Below, piece by piece: positions 4,514-5,362 of a DNA stretch of 5,362 nucleotides. Positions within the stretch are counted from its first letter, which is position 1; each line of letters opens with the position of its first letter. The stretch comes from Dehalococcoidia bacterium (GTDB lineage: Bacteria; Chloroflexota; Dehalococcoidia; JAENJB01). The stretch lies in NCBI GenBank assembly GCA_030690705.1, contig JAUYGE010000147.1:1-5362 (forward strand), read 5' to 3'. The notes under the pieces were generated by a model. That model was not told where the DNA came from. It saw only the letters and a list, made by a program, of their open reading frames with translations, and ran no database searches. Position numbers and translations under genes: made by a program.

Positions 4514-5362
4514 CTAGACCTTCAGCAGCCGCCGGGCGTTGCCAGCCATTATCTTCTCGTAGTCCTTCGCCGGCAGCCCGAGTGACTTGACGATGCCCGG
4601 GTACTGCTGCAGCCTGACCTCGCCACCCTTGGGCCCCCAGGGGGCGTCGGTGGCGAAAACTATCTGGTCGATTCCGAAGGTATCGATGGCGCACCGGATG
4701 GCCGGCGGGTGCCCTCCGACGGCGGTGTCGTAGTAGAATAGCTTGAAATACTCTATCAAAGGCTTCTTGAGGGTCTTGCCGATCATCTCCTGCTGCCGCT
4801 CGTTCTCGTAGGTCTCGGTGGTGCGTCCCATCATGAACGGGATTAGTCCTCCGCCGAGATGATGGCTCACCACTTTGAGCGTGGGGTACTTCTCCATGAT
4901 GCCCGAGAAGACCAGCCGGGCCAGCGCCAGCACCGTCTCAAACGGCCAGCCGAAGTTGTGCGTCAGGTCGAAGTCCTTCTCGTAGGTGCGCCCCGCGCTG
5001 CTGAACGGGTCTATCGGGTGGATATAGACGGGGACATCCAGTTCGACGGCGCGGGCCCAGAATGGGAGGAACTGCGGTGAGTCCAGGGGCTTCCCCCGAA
5101 TGTGCGACATCACCCCGATGGCCTTGATGCCCAGGGTCTTCACCGCCCGGTCCATCTCTTTGAGGCCGCCCGAGTCCAGCAGGTCGAGGGGGATGCTGGC
5201 CGCTGACAGTATGACGCCTTTCGACTCCTCGGTTATCTTCGCCATGCCATCGTTGATGAGCCTGGCGATCTTGAGTTTGGTCTCCTTGTCCACATCGAAG
5301 GGGTTGGCGTCCATCTGGGGCGTGGCGAGTTGGTGGTCGTAGTTGTTCCTCTTGATCTGGGC
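4514..5362 (-). CDS. Amidohydrolase_2 (ACMSD-like) metal-dependent hydrolase/decarboxylase, N-terminus outside window
   Basis: The frame runs from the right edge to TAG at 4514-4516, giving 282 visible residues. A Met codon at 5312-5314 exists, but 16 further in-frame codons (AQIKRNNYDHQLATPQ) reach the edge without a stop, so the true start lies beyond. Counting from that Met, the family motifs are VYIHPIDP (H99), GWPFETVLALARLVFSGIMEKYPTLKVV (123-149), SHHLGGGLIP (H151/H152), FYYDTA (193-198) and VFATDAPWG (D223). H99, one of H151/H152 and D223 match the metal/catalytic positions of ACMSD-type enzymes; the N-terminal HxH would be outside the window. Members decarboxylate or hydrolyse aromatic and semialdehyde acids (ACMSD, gamma-resorcylate decarboxylase, related lactonases); the substrate here is unknown. 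Cytoplasmic. It converges on the flavoprotein pair, so is not in that operon. Catalytic residues are intact. Confidence 0.88.
   Translation of the reverse strand, partial: AQIKRNNYDHQLATPQMDANPFDVDKETKLKIARLINDGMAKITEESKGVILSAASIPLDLLDSGGLKEMDRAVKTLGIKAIGVMSHIRGKPLDSPQFLPFWARAVELDVPVYIHPIDPFSSAGRTYEKDFDLTHNFGWPFETVLALARLVFSGIMEKYPTLKVVSHHLGGGLIPFMMGRTTETYENERQQEMIGKTLKKPLIEYFKLFYYDTAVGGHPPAIRCAIDTFGIDQIVFATDAPWGPKGGEVRLQQYPGIVKSLGLPAKDYEKIMAGNARRLLKV

Noticed and set aside
4335..4517. 60-aa plus-strand frame in the convergent spacer
   Set aside because: It is made entirely of intergenic repeats and has no ribosome binding site or protein similarity that I recognise.

Overview
The window is a GC-rich bacterial segment with dense coding, short Shine-Dalgarno-led spacers and no tRNA, rRNA, CRISPR array or transposase. 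The intergenic repeats (TCATTGCGAG type, GTAGGGTGGGTT type and TCATTCCTGCGAAAGCGGGAATCC type) and the gene content (orphan fumarate-reductase-like flavoproteins, an ACMSD-like amidohydrolase) would suit an uncultured environmental bacterium. Chloroflexota/Dehalococcoidia is my best guess, but it is an inference from general resemblance and no marker gene confirms it.

Layout from left to right. (1) Positions 1-164 hold the last ~50 codons of a plus-strand gene entering from the left edge, recognisable as the C-terminus of 4-alpha-glucanotransferase (MalQ). Its first 29 bases are, unexpectedly, an exact copy of a piece of the next gene. (2) Positions 179-736, minus strand, encode a complete 185-aa macrodomain protein of the ADP-ribose/O-acetyl-ADP-ribose hydrolase type, convergent with malQ and only 14 bp from it. 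(3) Positions 737-949 are a divergent spacer with a candidate promoter for each flanking gene and, between them, a 67-bp repeat bounded by perfect 11-bp inverted repeats. (4) Positions 950-2602 and 2643-4289 are two tandem plus-strand flavoprotein genes of the fumarate reductase/succinate dehydrogenase flavoprotein superfamily. They align without a single gap over 548 residues, about 68% identical by my hand count, and are probably co-transcribed. (5) Positions 4290-4513 are a convergent spacer packed with inverted repeats and hairpins. (6) From 4514 to the right edge on the minus strand lies an amidohydrolase_2/ACMSD-like metal-dependent enzyme whose N-terminus is outside the window.

The core is the tandem flavoprotein pair. 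Both copies have the FAD-binding GSGIAG motif and the C-terminal SRG..R..FP segment of the superfamily. Both also carry Tyr where succinate/fumarate enzymes have the substrate His, and neither has the His used for covalent flavin attachment. The downstream copy has additionally lost a second active-site His (H341 in copy 1, I341 in copy 2). The last ~142 bp of the two genes are far more alike, including at silent positions, than the rest, which suggests recent gene conversion. The native substrate cannot be told from sequence, and no iron-sulfur or membrane-anchor partner gene is visible. The amidohydrolase and the macrodomain gene are on the opposite strand, so any pathway link to the flavoproteins is only proximity. 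I see no convincing undescribed multi-gene system. The most unusual items are the diverged flavoprotein pair, the chimeric left edge and the foldable repeat cluster at 4311-4483.
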